In this document: positions 45,659-54,577 of the stretch, in pieces
Layout of the letters: every line of letters begins with the position of its first letter
How positions within the stretch are numbered: position 1 is the stretch's first letter
NCBI GenBank assembly: GCA_050633905.1
Contig: JBOEHJ010000014.1
Location: 1 to 64,000, forward strand
DNA: 64,000 nt
Direction: 5' to 3'
From: JANQPX01 sp050633905
Lineage (GTDB): Bacteria; Pseudomonadota; Alphaproteobacteria; Geminicoccales; Geminicoccaceae
Notes under the pieces: model-generated
Databases searched by the model: none
What the model was told of the DNA's origin: nothing
Seen by the model: the letters and a program-made list of their open reading frames with translations, nothing else
Made by a program: the position numbers and the translations under genes

Positions 45659-46084
45659 TTGATCCGCCTTTTGTCCATCGTTCTACCCGGCTCTCTGCTG
45701 TTTCTCCTGGCAGCGTGCTCGGCACCGAGCCCTGTTCTCTATCCCAATGCCAAGCTGAACGAATCCGGGCAGGTGGAAGCGCAACGTGACATCGAAGAGT
45801 GCAAGCAGCTTGCCTCTGCCGGCGGGGCCAATCCTGCCTCCGGTCAGGTGGCTAGGAGTGTGGGGAATACGGCCATTGGTGGGGCAACCGGCGGGGCTTC
45901 AGGAGCTGTCGGCGGGGCTATTTTAGGCGCTGCAGGCAGAGGGGCTGCTGTCGGCGCTGCAACCGGTGCGACAGCAGGCTTCATTCGATCGATCTTCAGC
46001 AGCCCCAAACCAAGTGGCGCTTATATAAATTTTGTCGATCGCTGCCTGCGCGAACGAGGCTATGAGCCCATCGGCTGGGATTAG
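45659..46084 (+). CDS. Glycine-zipper lipoprotein
   Basis: 141-aa secreted lipoprotein: the signal ends in the lipobox LLAAC (C20), followed by a domain with glycine-zipper repeats (IGGATGGASGAVGGAILGAA then AVGAATGATAGFI), which usually insert in or pack against the outer membrane. The C-terminus ends in a Cys-containing helix (NFVDRCLRERGYEPIGW), a feature of many glycine-zipper family proteins. The start is TTG 45659 with GGAG 9 bases upstream. Function unknown. Confidence 0.82.
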   Translation: MIRLLSIVLPGSLLFLLAACSAPSPVLYPNAKLNESGQVEAQRDIEECKQLASAGGANPASGQVARSVGNTAIGGATGGASGAVGGAILGAAGRGAAVGAATGATAGFIRSIFSSPKPSGAYINFVDRCLRERGYEPIGWD

Positions 46085-46151
46085 ACAAGAAACTGGAACA
46101 GCGCTCTGCCTGTCGATTGCGATCAATCCTACGTCCAGCTATACCGCTTCC

Positions 46152-46664
46152 ATGGCTTATCGATCCGAAGACCTGCTCGCGCGTTTGGATGAACTCTCGA
46201 TCAATCACGAGACGATCCGGCATCCTCCCGTCTTTACGGTCGAGGAAGCGCAAGCGCACACGTCCCATCTGCCTGGTGGGCACTGCAAGAACTTGTTCCT
46301 TAAAGATAAGAAAGGTGGGCTTTGGTTGTTGGTCTGCCTCGATCATCGCCGGATCGATATGAACCGCATGTCCAAGGTGCTGTCCTGCCCGCGCCTGTCA
46401 TTCGGCAAGCCGGAGCTTTTGCTGGAAGTTCTCGGGGTTACGCCGGGCTCTGTTACGCCGTTTGCGCTGATCAATGATGAACAGCATCAGGTTCAGCCGC
46501 TCCTCGATAAGGCCATGATGTCCCATGAAATCTTGAACTATCACCCGCTGACCAACGAGGCAACGACGTCGATCAAATCATCGGATTTGCTCACATTCAT
46601 CAACGGGATTGGTCACCAGCCTCAGATTGTTGATCTGGTGGAAAGCGGCATCGACAAAGCCTGA
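46152..46664 (+). CDS. YbaK/ProX-type aminoacyl-tRNA deacylase (PrdX family)
   Basis: Trans-editing enzyme related to the INS domain of prolyl-tRNA synthetase; free-standing members hydrolyse mischarged Ala-tRNA(Pro) or similar. The 170-aa product has the family lysine in HCKNLFLKDKKGGLWLLVCL, plus VTPGSVTPFALINDE and the C-terminal NYHPLTNEATTSI. The ORF is open upstream to 46032, but ATG 46152 (MAYRSEDLLARLDEL) matches the family N-terminus. A copy of the dispersed repeat begins seven bases after the TGA stop. Confidence 0.9.
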   Translation: MAYRSEDLLARLDELSINHETIRHPPVFTVEEAQAHTSHLPGGHCKNLFLKDKKGGLWLLVCLDHRRIDMNRMSKVLSCPRLSFGKPELLLEVLGVTPGSVTPFALINDEQHQVQPLLDKAMMSHEILNYHPLTNEATTSIKSSDLLTFINGIGHQPQIVDLVESGIDKA

Positions 46665-46670
46665 CCCTTT

Positions 46671-46738
46671 GGTGGTATGACCACGTCACTTGGTTTCCAT
46701 TGTTAGCGCCAGGATCGACGGTATACGGCCAAGTTTTC
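46671..46738 (+). repeat. Stop-codon repeat, copy 6 (after the YbaK gene)
   Basis: The only copy not starting on TAG: the upstream stop is TGA, seven bases earlier. It contains GTGGT-ATG-ACCAC, then GTCACTTGGTTTCC and GGTATACGGCCAAGTTTTC. The second half is nearly identical to that of copy 2. Confidence 0.75.
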
Positions 46739-46822
46739 AAGGGCAGTGGGAGTTAAAAAATAGAGCACGTCGTCTGATCACCTATGATCGAAAACCGCTC
46801 TTAGAAAAAAGTGGAAAAACAC

Positions 46823-48166
46823 ATGACGATGGCGAAACCATTTCGATTGGGAACAGGCGCTGGGTTTTCCGCGGACCGTCTAGATCCTGCCGTCGAGCTA
46901 GTTCGCCATGGCAGCCTCGATGCCATCGTTTTCGAATGTATTGGTGAACGAACCCTCGCTTTCGGCCATCGCGATCGCTTGGCGAACCCTGATGCTGGTT
47001 ACAACCCACTGCTCGAGCGTCGATTGCGCGCCGTTCTGCCCCTTTGTTTCAGAAACGGTACCAAGCTGATCACCAATATGGGCGTGGCCAATCCGAATGC
47101 GGCCCTCGATAAGGCGGTGGACATTGCGCGCGATCTTGGCCTTCATGGATGCAAGATCGCTGCAATTGGCGGCGATGATGTGACAGCCCTGATCGAGCCC
47201 GACACCGATGTCGACGATGGCATGACGGTCGCCGATATCGGACGCCCCATGGTGGGAGCGAACGCCTATCTTGGTGCTGATGTCCTCTTGCCGGCGCTCG
47301 ATCAAGATATCGACGTGATCATCACCGGACGCGTGGCGGATCCCAGCCTGTTCCTCGCACCGTTACGCCATGCTTTCGGCTGGAGGGAGGATGATTGGTC
47401 AACGCTTGGCGCTGGGACACTGGTTGGCCATCTCATGGAATGCGCCGCCCAAGTCACCGGCGGCTATTTCGCCGATCCAGGCGTGAAGGACGTCTCCAAT
47501 CTTGCCTATGTTGGTTTTCCGATCGCTGAAATCGATGAGGACGGCTCTGCTGTCATCACTAAGCTCGACCAGGCCGGTGGACAGGTGACAGAGCGAACGG
47601 TCAAAGAGCAACTGCTCTACGAAGTGCACGATCCCCAGGCCTATCTGACACCCGATGTGACCGCCGACTTCAGCCAGGTCGCGATTGCCGAGGAAGAAGT
47701 GGGACGTGTCCGGGTTCGAGGGGCAAACGGTGGCCAACGACCAGAGAAGCTCAAAGTGACGGTGGCTTTTGATGGTGGTTTTTTAGCGGAAGCCGGCCTT
47801 TCCTATGCGGGTCCCGGCTCGCTAGGTCGGGCAAAGCTTGCTAAGGACATTCTAGAAGAACGCATGACCCATCTTCACGGGTCCAACGCGCCGCTTCGTT
47901 TCGATCTGATCGGTCTGAACGCCCTGCATGGCAGTGCTCACCCACCGACTGACAGGGAGATCGACGATGTGCGCTTGCGAGCAGCTCTTCGCAGCGATCG
48001 TCGCGACCAGGCTGAAATGCTGCTTTGGGAGATGGAGGCCCTGCTCTGCTGCGGCCCCGCAGGTGGTGGCGGCTATCGCGGTCAGATTACGGCAAGTGTC
48101 GTCACCAACAGCGCCTATCTCGATCGGGAGTGCATCACACCGAGCCTCAGGATTGTCGAAGCATGA
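46823..48166 (+). CDS. AtuA family protein (acyclic terpene utilization, DUF1446)
   Basis: Main domain of the AtuA family, about 447 aa from ATG 46823 (frame open to GTG 46811). Signatures: LGTGAGFSADRLDPAVELV, FECIGERTLAF and LITNMGVANPNAA near the N-terminus, and the glycine-rich CCGPAGGGGYRGQIT near the C-terminus. In Pseudomonas, AtuA belongs to citronellol/geranyl-CoA degradation, but the family is wider and its reaction is not established. No carboxylase or dehydrogenase of that pathway is nearby. The ATGA overlap couples it to the next small gene. Confidence 0.88.
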   Translation: MTMAKPFRLGTGAGFSADRLDPAVELVRHGSLDAIVFECIGERTLAFGHRDRLANPDAGYNPLLERRLRAVLPLCFRNGTKLITNMGVANPNAALDKAVDIARDLGLHGCKIAAIGGDDVTALIEPDTDVDDGMTVADIGRPMVGANAYLGADVLLPALDQDIDVIITGRVADPSLFLAPLRHAFGWREDDWSTLGAGTLVGHLMECAAQVTGGYFADPGVKDVSNLAYVGFPIAEIDEDGSAVITKLDQAGGQVTERTVKEQLLYEVHDPQAYLTPDVTADFSQVAIAEEEVGRVRVRGANGGQRPEKLKVTVAFDGGFLAEAGLSYAGPGSLGRAKLAKDILEERMTHLHGSNAPLRFDLIGLNALHGSAHPPTDREIDDVRLRAALRSDRRDQAEMLLWEMEALLCCGPAGGGGYRGQITASVVTNSAYLDRECITPSLRIVEA

Positions 48167-48489
48167 CCGTTACCGTCCAGCTGCGTTCAATCGCCCATGC
48201 ACGAGCCGGCGACAAAGGCAACCGCTCCAATGTGAGCCTCTTCGCACTAGATGCCCGCCACTACCCGGCGATCAAAGCGCAAGTCACCACCGATCGCCTG
48301 AAGACGGCTTTCCCCAACCTCTTCAAGGGCGACGTCCAACGGTTCGAGCTTGATCAACTTCACGGCTTGAATTTCGTGATGGATCAGGCGTTGGAAGGTG
48401 GCGTCAACGAATCGCTCAACCTCGATTCGCACGGCAAATCCTGGAGCTTTCTCCTGCTCGGCCTGAAAGTCACGCTGGCGGATCTATAG
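48163..48489 (+). CDS. AtuA C-terminal-domain-like small protein
   Basis: 108-aa protein equivalent to the C-terminal ferredoxin-like domain that in other AtuA proteins is fused to the main domain: VQLRSIAHARAGDKGNRSNV at the N-terminus and LNFVMDQALEGGVNESLNLD later. Here it is a separate gene whose ATG overlaps the AtuA stop by four bases, so the two are likely made stoichiometrically and act as one complex. Frame is also open upstream to 48025, but that portion is antisense-like noise inside atuA. Confidence 0.85.
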   Translation: MTVTVQLRSIAHARAGDKGNRSNVSLFALDARHYPAIKAQVTTDRLKTAFPNLFKGDVQRFELDQLHGLNFVMDQALEGGVNESLNLDSHGKSWSFLLLGLKVTLADL

Positions 48490-48597
48490 GTCTCGGGATC
48501 AACTCGTGTTGGCCGCATACTGCACTGTTCAATCCCCGCCTGGTGGTTCTCATGGTTCGACCGACCTAGGAAAATCTCCCGTGGCGCGCTCTACTCG

Positions 48598-48685
48598 AAG
48601 ATCCAGACAAAGGCGCGCATACCCTTGGAATTTCAGGCTCTTTCTTCGGCTGCGTCGGAAACCAAATGCTGTGGTCACACCACTA
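48598..48685 (-). repeat. Stop-codon repeat, copy 7 (after holA)
   Basis: Starts on the holA TAG (48685-48683): TAGTGGTGTGACCACAGCA, then TTTGGTTTCCGACGC, CGAAGAAAGAGCCT, GGGTATGCGCGCC and TTTGTCTGGATCTT. The closest relative is copy 5. Confidence 0.8.
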
Positions 48686-49720
48686 TCTGGATCGCTGGCC
48701 TGCATGCTGACAAATCGAGAATATGGCTTCGCGGCAAAGCAGCACATCGGGACGCCCTGTGGTTTTGCAGGCGATCTCGGCCTCCAGGAGTTTCGCTTGG
48801 GCCGCTCCCAAACTTCGGCCTGACCAGCGGCGAAGGGATGTCTTGACATCGCCTTTGCGACGGAAGTGGATGGGTGGGCGCGCCTGGCTGATTGCACGAT
48901 CCACCGTCTCGCCCCGCTCCATCAGTAAGGCCAGGCGCTTCAATCGGGTTACATGATTGATCAGTGTGCGAATAAGCCGAACTGGTGCCTGACCCTCGCC
49001 AAGAAGCCTGTTCAGGCAGCGTTCGACGTGCGACTTATCGCCAAGTGTCGTCGCGTGAGCGAGATCATCCAGCCCGACAGCTGCACTGTCGCCGACCATC
49101 TGGGCAACAGTGTCGAGATTGACGTCGCCGCCTTCGGCATCCGGCCCAACATAAAGAGCGAGTTTGTCGAGTTCGGCGCGGGTCACGCCACGATCGCCGC
49201 CTAGATGCTCGACCAGATAGGCCTTGGCCTCACGGTCGACCCGAAGATTGCGTTCTGCCAGGAGACGATCGATCAGGCTGCCAAGATCCCTGCCCTCGTC
49301 GCGGTAACAAGGCAATGTCGCCCCGTTCGGCGCTTGTTCGATCATCTTCCGAAGGGAGGAGCCCCCCCCGAGATCGCCGCCCTCAATCACCACCAACGCG
49401 TCGATCACCTCAAGCGCCAGGAGGCCCTTACAAGCAGTGCGCAGAGCATCGCCAGCCTGGCGCACACGCACCACACGCCGACCTCCCATCAGGCAAAGGG
49501 CCCTCGCCTCGTCGGTCAGCAATGCTGGGTCGCTCCTAATCTGATCGGCGGCGAGATCGCTCAGACGGAATGGGTCTTTCGGATCGTCCAGTACCGTCTT
49601 GATCAGTTGATCAACGCGCTCGCGCACGAGGCCTTCGTCGGGTCCATAGATCAGAACGACGGGCGTTTTCGGGTTCGGCGACTTCAGAAATCGGTCGACC
49701 TGACCCGCCGCAATCTTCAC
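48683..49720 (-). CDS. holA: DNA polymerase III delta subunit HolA
   Basis: Clamp-loader subunit that opens the beta sliding clamp. The 345-aa product opens MKIAAGQVDRFLKSPNPKTP and contains VVLIYGPDEGLVRERVDQL, the degenerate AAA+ ATP-site region typical of delta, and the C-terminal collar domain with VRLIRTLINHVTRLKRLALL. It overlaps lptE by four bases; the order leuS-lptE-holA is standard. The TAG stop is the start of a dispersed repeat copy. Confidence 0.94.
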   Translation of the reverse strand: MKIAAGQVDRFLKSPNPKTPVVLIYGPDEGLVRERVDQLIKTVLDDPKDPFRLSDLAADQIRSDPALLTDEARALCLMGGRRVVRVRQAGDALRTACKGLLALEVIDALVVIEGGDLGGGSSLRKMIEQAPNGATLPCYRDEGRDLGSLIDRLLAERNLRVDREAKAYLVEHLGGDRGVTRAELDKLALYVGPDAEGGDVNLDTVAQMVGDSAAVGLDDLAHATTLGDKSHVERCLNRLLGEGQAPVRLIRTLINHVTRLKRLALLMERGETVDRAISQARPPIHFRRKGDVKTSLRRWSGRSLGAAQAKLLEAEIACKTTGRPDVLLCREAIFSICQHAGQRSR

Positions 49721-50238
49721 GCTTTTGAACTTTTGCGCTGAAAATGGAGCGCCAGCAGCGTGCGAATATCATCCGCGATCTCCTCTGCCGCGCGACGCTC
49801 GGCATCCTTTTGCGCGGTCAGCGTGGCGAAGGGAGCACGGCGCACATTATAGCTGGCAACCCGCCGGACGCTTGAACCGTAGAGAACGCTGTCGTCAAAC
49901 CAGTCTTTCAGCTGGAAACCTGCCGTCAGGGCCAGATTGTAGCGTGTGATCGTGTTATCCAGCTGGATCGCGAGTGCTGAATTGGTGTTGGTGAGACGAA
50001 TAGCGAGTTCGTAACGGTCAGGCACATTGCTTGAAGTCGGGTTTAGGTTTTCGTCAAGAGCTATCCTGAGATGTTGGCCCAAACGCCCGCTCAACCCCGT
50101 CACATGAATGGCGGCTAGCTCACCACTGATCGTCTCCCCGCCCTCTTTATAGAGAAGAGGGCGAAAACCACAGGCGCCGACTCCGCTGATGACGGTCAGC
50201 ACTGTCGACTTCAGGATGAATGCCCTTCTGGTGGCCAA
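49717..50238 (-). CDS. lptE: LPS-assembly lipoprotein LptE
   Basis: Outer-membrane lipoprotein plug of the LptD translocon for lipopolysaccharide. Signal peptide MATRRAFILKSTVLTVISG, lipobox GVGAC with C23, then the LptE fold: GFRPLLYKEGG, LGQHLRIALDENLNPT, and YELAIRLTNTNSALAI. At 173 aa it is normal length. Although sequence conservation in the family is low, the position between leuS and holA supports the call. It starts 23 bases after leuS. Confidence 0.9.
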   Translation of the reverse strand: MATRRAFILKSTVLTVISGVGACGFRPLLYKEGGETISGELAAIHVTGLSGRLGQHLRIALDENLNPTSSNVPDRYELAIRLTNTNSALAIQLDNTITRYNLALTAGFQLKDWFDDSVLYGSSVRRVASYNVRRAPFATLTAQKDAERRAAEEIADDIRTLLALHFQRKSSKA

Positions 50239-50261
50239 TCTCTACCTCGTCAGGTTTTGCC

Positions 50262-52829
50262 TCAGATAACGATATTGACGATCTTGTCAGGGACAAAGAT
50301 CACGCGGCGAAGCGGCTTGTCGCCGATGGCGCGGACCACGTTCTCATCGGCCATCGCAGCGGCCTCCGCGTCTTCCTTTGCCGTACCTTTGGGAAGTTTG
50401 ATGGTGGCGCGTAGCTTGCCCATGACCTGCACGGCAATGGTGACTTCGTCCTCATGCAGCCAGGCAGGATCAGCCTCCGGCCAGGAGGCGTTGATCAGCA
50501 ATCCGTCATGGCCGAGCCTCGACCAGAGTTCCTCCGCCAGATGTGGAACCATCGGCGCCAACAGCTTGGCCAGAACCTCAAGCGCCTCACGCATGACCCA
50601 GGGCGCAGAGGGGTCGTTCGCATCGAATGTCTCGAGATGATTGGAGAATTCTCGCGTCAAGGCCACAGCTTTGTTGAAATGAAGTCGTTCGATCTCGCTT
50701 GAAACCCCGGCGATCGCTTTGTGAACCGCGCGCTTCACCCCCACCGCTGCTTCAGAAAGCTCCGTCGGCATCACAGCATGGCTCGGTGCTAGATTGGCAC
50801 CTTGATCCTCGAACAAACGCCAGAGGCGGTTCAAATAACGCCAGGCTCCGTCGATCCCAGCTTCGGTCCATTCCAGATCGCGCTCAGGTGGACTGTCGGA
50901 CAACATGAACAGCCTAGCCGTATCCGCACCGTAAGCATCGATCGTAGCGCTCGGGTCAATCACATTGAGCTTGGACTTACTCATCTTCTCCGATCGCCCG
51001 ACTGTGACCGGTCTGCCATCAGCGATGGCTTTCCAAGATCCGTCGCTCAAGGGTTCAACCTGGTCCGGCTGCAACCACTTGTCATCGGCATCACGGAACG
51101 TCTTGTGGCAAACCATGCCCTGGGTGAAGAGCCCATCAAATGGCTCATCGACTCCCAAATAGCCGCAGTGTTTAAGCGCACGTGTGAAAAAGCGGGAATA
51201 GAGCAAATGCAACACAGCATGCTCGACACCGCCGATATACTGGTCCACTGGCATCCAGCGATCCACTGTCGCCCGATCGAATGCCTCCTCAGCATGGGGG
51301 GAGCAGAAGCGCGCGAAATACCAGGAGCTTTCGAAGAACGTATCGAAGGTATCCGTCTCGCGCTCTGCCGCCGCACCGCAGACCGGGCAAGAAACATGCT
51401 TCCAGCTGGGATGACGATCAAGGGGATTACCGGGTTCGCCAAGCTCGACATCGTCGGGCAGGGTGACCGGCAATTGATCCTTTGGGACCGGCACCGTGCC
51501 GCAAGCATCGCATTTAATCACCGGAATGGGGCAGCCCCAATAACGCTGGCGCGAAACACCCCAATCGCGTAGGCGATAGGTGATTTTGGCTTCACCTGCC
51601 TTCATCTCGACCAGGTGATCGATCACGCGCCGCTTCGCACTTGGCACATCCAATCCATCCAGAAAACCAGAATTGACGATCTTGCCATCACCGGTATAGG
51701 CCTCGTCGCCGATCTCGAAGGTGGCGGGGTCAGTATCTGGCGGCAGGACCACAGGCGTGACCGGTTGACCGTATTTTCGGGCGAAATCGAGGTCGCGCTG
51801 ATCATGGCCAGGACAGCCAAAGATTGCGCCGGTGCCATAGTCCATCAGGACGAAATTAGCGACATAGACCGGCAAGCGCTGTTCCGGGTTTACCGGATTG
51901 ATGCAGGAAAGGCCGGTATCAAAGCCCAACTTTTCCGCTTGCTCGATCGCCTCTTCGCTAGTCCCGGTCTTGGCGCAATCGGCGATAAAAGTCTGCAGCC
52001 CAACTTGGTTTGCGGCAAGCTCACTTGCCAATGGGTGATCCGGCGCAATCGCCATGAAGCTGGCCCCAAACAAGGTGTCGGGACGGGTCGTGAAGACCTC
52101 TAGAGGGTCTTCTCGTCCTTCGATCACGAAGCGGACACGAGCACCTTCCGAACGGCCAATCCATTTGTCCTGCATGGTTCGGACCTTGTCCGGCCAACGT
52201 TCAAGACCGTCTAGCGCTTTGAGCAGGTCCTCGCTATAGGCCGTGATTTTTAAGAACCATTGGGCGAGTTTTCGCCGCTCGACAACGGCGCCAGAACGCC
52301 AGCCGCGCCCATCGACCACCTGCTCATTAGCCAAGACCGTCTGGTCGATGGGATCCCAGTTAACCGAGCTTTCCTTCCGATAAGCAAGACCCGCTTCAAG
52401 AAAATCCAGGAACATCGCCTGCTCGTGACGGTAGTAGGAAGGATCACAGGTTGCTAGCTCGCGGTTCCAATCAATCGAAAGCCCCATCGATTTGATCTGC
52501 TCGCGCATTTCATCGATGTTGGCATAGGTCCATTTTGCGGGATGAACCCCCTTCGCCATGGCCGCATTCTCAGCCGGTAGACCGAACGCATCCCAGCCCA
52601 TGGGGTGCAGAACATTGAACCCCTTCGCCATCTTGTAGCGCGCCACCACATCACCTAGCGTGTAGTTGCGCACATGGCCCATATGAATGCGACCGGAGGG
52701 ATAGGGAAACATCTCCAGGACGTAGTAGCAGGGCCGGCCGTCATCGGCCTCCGCCGCCTCGAAAGCGCCTTGGTCAGTCCAGGCTTGCTGCCATTTGGCT
52801 TCGGATTCTTTGAACGGATAGCGAGACAT
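50262..52829 (-). CDS. leuS: Leucyl-tRNA synthetase
   Basis: Class I synthetase that charges leucine onto tRNA(Leu). The HIGH motif is HMGH at residues 49-52 and the KMSKS motif appears in RSEKMSKSKLNVIDPS; the CP1 editing domain lies between with TTRPDTLFGASFMAIAPDHP. A zinc-like cysteine cluster (CDACGTVPVP and CPVCGAAAE) is present. At 855 aa it is full length. It is preceded 139 bp upstream by the DUF3576 lipoprotein gene. Confidence 0.98.
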   Translation of the reverse strand: MSRYPFKESEAKWQQAWTDQGAFEAAEADDGRPCYYVLEMFPYPSGRIHMGHVRNYTLGDVVARYKMAKGFNVLHPMGWDAFGLPAENAAMAKGVHPAKWTYANIDEMREQIKSMGLSIDWNRELATCDPSYYRHEQAMFLDFLEAGLAYRKESSVNWDPIDQTVLANEQVVDGRGWRSGAVVERRKLAQWFLKITAYSEDLLKALDGLERWPDKVRTMQDKWIGRSEGARVRFVIEGREDPLEVFTTRPDTLFGASFMAIAPDHPLASELAANQVGLQTFIADCAKTGTSEEAIEQAEKLGFDTGLSCINPVNPEQRLPVYVANFVLMDYGTGAIFGCPGHDQRDLDFARKYGQPVTPVVLPPDTDPATFEIGDEAYTGDGKIVNSGFLDGLDVPSAKRRVIDHLVEMKAGEAKITYRLRDWGVSRQRYWGCPIPVIKCDACGTVPVPKDQLPVTLPDDVELGEPGNPLDRHPSWKHVSCPVCGAAAERETDTFDTFFESSWYFARFCSPHAEEAFDRATVDRWMPVDQYIGGVEHAVLHLLYSRFFTRALKHCGYLGVDEPFDGLFTQGMVCHKTFRDADDKWLQPDQVEPLSDGSWKAIADGRPVTVGRSEKMSKSKLNVIDPSATIDAYGADTARLFMLSDSPPERDLEWTEAGIDGAWRYLNRLWRLFEDQGANLAPSHAVMPTELSEAAVGVKRAVHKAIAGVSSEIERLHFNKAVALTREFSNHLETFDANDPSAPWVMREALEVLAKLLAPMVPHLAEELWSRLGHDGLLINASWPEADPAWLHEDEVTIAVQVMGKLRATIKLPKGTAKEDAEAAAMADENVVRAIGDKPLRRVIFVPDKIVNIVI

Positions 52830-52968
52830 CTAGAAAATTCTCTTGGCAAAGATTGGCCCAAGCAGGGATCAAGACCGCTGATGTACGGCAGGCTGCCTCA
52901 CTTTTCCAGTCTTTCCGGAATTCAGCGACATCATAGGTCGCAACATAGCTGGTCGAGCGTGCCGCCTC

Positions 52969-53535
52969 TCAGCCTTCAGTGGTCAGCCGAAGCTCACGCG
53001 CACGGGTCAGGATATTATCCTCGAGACCAGTTGCCGTTTCGTCGACAACGGCGGCATCAACCCACCCCTTGTCGCTATCGACCTGACGAAAGACATTGAC
53101 CTTCAAGGCATCAGCTCGCAGATCGGAATCTAGAATATAAACCGTGACCTTGAAGCGCTCATCGGGCGTTTCGCTCGGTGCATACCAATCGGTGATGATG
53201 ACGCCGCCGCTCGAATCTGCCTGAGCGAGTGGCATGAAATCTAAACTTTCGAGTGAAGCCTGCCAGAGATATGAATTGACCGAAAGCCTTGGAGTAACTT
53301 TGGTGGAAGTGGCGTTTTCAGAAACGCCATTTTGCTCATCCGTCCCGGCGTCTTCCCGCGTGCTATAGAGTACAAAACCTTTGGGATTGCCGTGAATTGT
53401 CCCGGACTCGGCCCGAATGCGTTCTCTTTGTTCGGTAACCCTAGGCTTTGCCTCCTCGACCTTGATACCATCGCAGGCCGTCAAGCTCAAACCTAGTAGA
53501 GCAAGAGCAATGAATAGGTTTCTGCTGGTCATCAT
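52969..53535 (-). CDS. DUF3576 lipoprotein
   Basis: Alphaproteobacterial lipoprotein family located ahead of leuS. A short signal sequence ends in the lipobox SLTAC with C21 (counting from ATG 53535, 188 aa; frame open to 53577). Family body: VNSYLWQASLESLDFMPLAQ and GVIITDWYAPSETPDERFKV near the C-terminal half. No function known; probably outer-membrane or periplasmic. The strict neighbourhood with leuS-lptE-holA is used for annotation. Confidence 0.88.
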   Translation of the reverse strand: MMTSRNLFIALALLGLSLTACDGIKVEEAKPRVTEQRERIRAESGTIHGNPKGFVLYSTREDAGTDEQNGVSENATSTKVTPRLSVNSYLWQASLESLDFMPLAQADSSGGVIITDWYAPSETPDERFKVTVYILDSDLRADALKVNVFRQVDSDKGWVDAAVVDETATGLEDNILTRARELRLTTEG

Positions 53536-53612
53536 AAGAATCCGGAGCCGCCCTCGGATGATGCGCTCAAGGCACATCGCGGTGTTGTTTGGACCTTATC
53601 GACGGAAGAAAA

Positions 53613-54392
53613 TCAGAAGTTGAAGCGGAAATTCACGACACCGCTCGTGTCATCTGTTCCATCGAGACTGGTGCTGTAAGCCAAATCACCACCGACGACA
53701 AGGCTCGATGACAACTTCATCTGACCGCCGACGGCCCAAACTTTCTGCTCATCGGCAGCAATACCATTTACATCATACTGTGACACATTTGACACAGAAA
53801 CACGAGTTCCAAGCATACCGAAGTCGTATCCTAAGCCGGCTGTCACGCTGTCTCGAGCTAAACCGATTTGTTCATCACGTCGGCTGTAGAAAGCATCAAA
53901 ACGCAGTCCACCAAGGCTATCGAACTCAAGGCCGCCACCAACCCCAAAGGTCGATGCTTGGCCGTAATCTTGATCACCTCGATCGGTGAACCCTGCAATC
54001 GCTGCAAGGTCAACTTTGACCAAACCAAGATCATGCGTTTGGGCGAGTTGCAAGGCCCGACCTTGATCGTCCCTCGATGAGGCCGTTCCGGCAACGCGCG
54101 ACTTCAACAGAGAGCCTCGGTCGATCGAAACACCATCAGCTAACTCGATGGGAACACCGGCAAATCTCGGGGTAAAACCAACAGCCGATGGCTTCTGTTC
54201 AAGAATCTGCAAACGTGGTTGGCTGGTCCGACTTTCGCTTCTGGTCAATTTTTGCTGGAGCGCGTCAAAACCATCATGTAAGACACCGCCGCCTTGAAAG
54301 GCATCTGCTGCTGCTGCCTGCGATGCTCCGCCAGCAATCAGAGCGGCCATAACAGGGCCTGCAATCAGCAACATTTTTGACGTTCTCAGCAT
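53613..54392 (-). CDS. Outer-membrane beta-barrel protein (porin-like)
   Basis: 259-aa secreted protein: signal peptide MLRTSKMLLIAGPVMAALIA with an AAA-type cleavage site, then alternating beta strands (GVGGGLEFDSLGGLRFDAFY, DYGQASTFGVGGGLEFDSL) and a C-terminal strand ending in phenylalanine (VVNFRFNF), the outer-membrane insertion signal. A coiled-coil-like stretch (FDALQQKLTRSESR) precedes the barrel. ATG 54392 has GAGG ahead; the longer reading from 54527 is unlikely. It sits after a terminator from the upstream porin, so it may have its own promoter. Confidence 0.78.
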   Translation of the reverse strand: MLRTSKMLLIAGPVMAALIAGGASQAAAADAFQGGGVLHDGFDALQQKLTRSESRTSQPRLQILEQKPSAVGFTPRFAGVPIELADGVSIDRGSLLKSRVAGTASSRDDQGRALQLAQTHDLGLVKVDLAAIAGFTDRGDQDYGQASTFGVGGGLEFDSLGGLRFDAFYSRRDEQIGLARDSVTAGLGYDFGMLGTRVSVSNVSQYDVNGIAADEQKVWAVGGQMKLSSSLVVGGDLAYSTSLDGTDDTSGVVNFRFNF

Positions 54393-54528
54393 TGATTTGC
54401 GCGACCTCGTAGTAACTTTATACAACGCCTTCTTTGGACGTTTGCAGTATGCAAACTCAAGCACCACAGTGCAAGTGTAAAAGAGAGCATTTGGGGTTGA
54501 CGAAACGTCAACATCTGCCCTCGACATG

Positions 54529-54557
54529 AAAAAAGGGCGACGGTTTCCCGCCGCCCC
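54529..54557 (-). terminator. Rho-independent terminator of the acidic porin gene
   Basis: Minus strand: GGGCGGCGG, loop, CCGTCGCCC with one G-U pair, then TTTTTT. It is placed 21 bases after the porin stop. Confidence 0.8.
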
Positions 54558-54577
54558 TAATCATACTCGCGGGTGCT

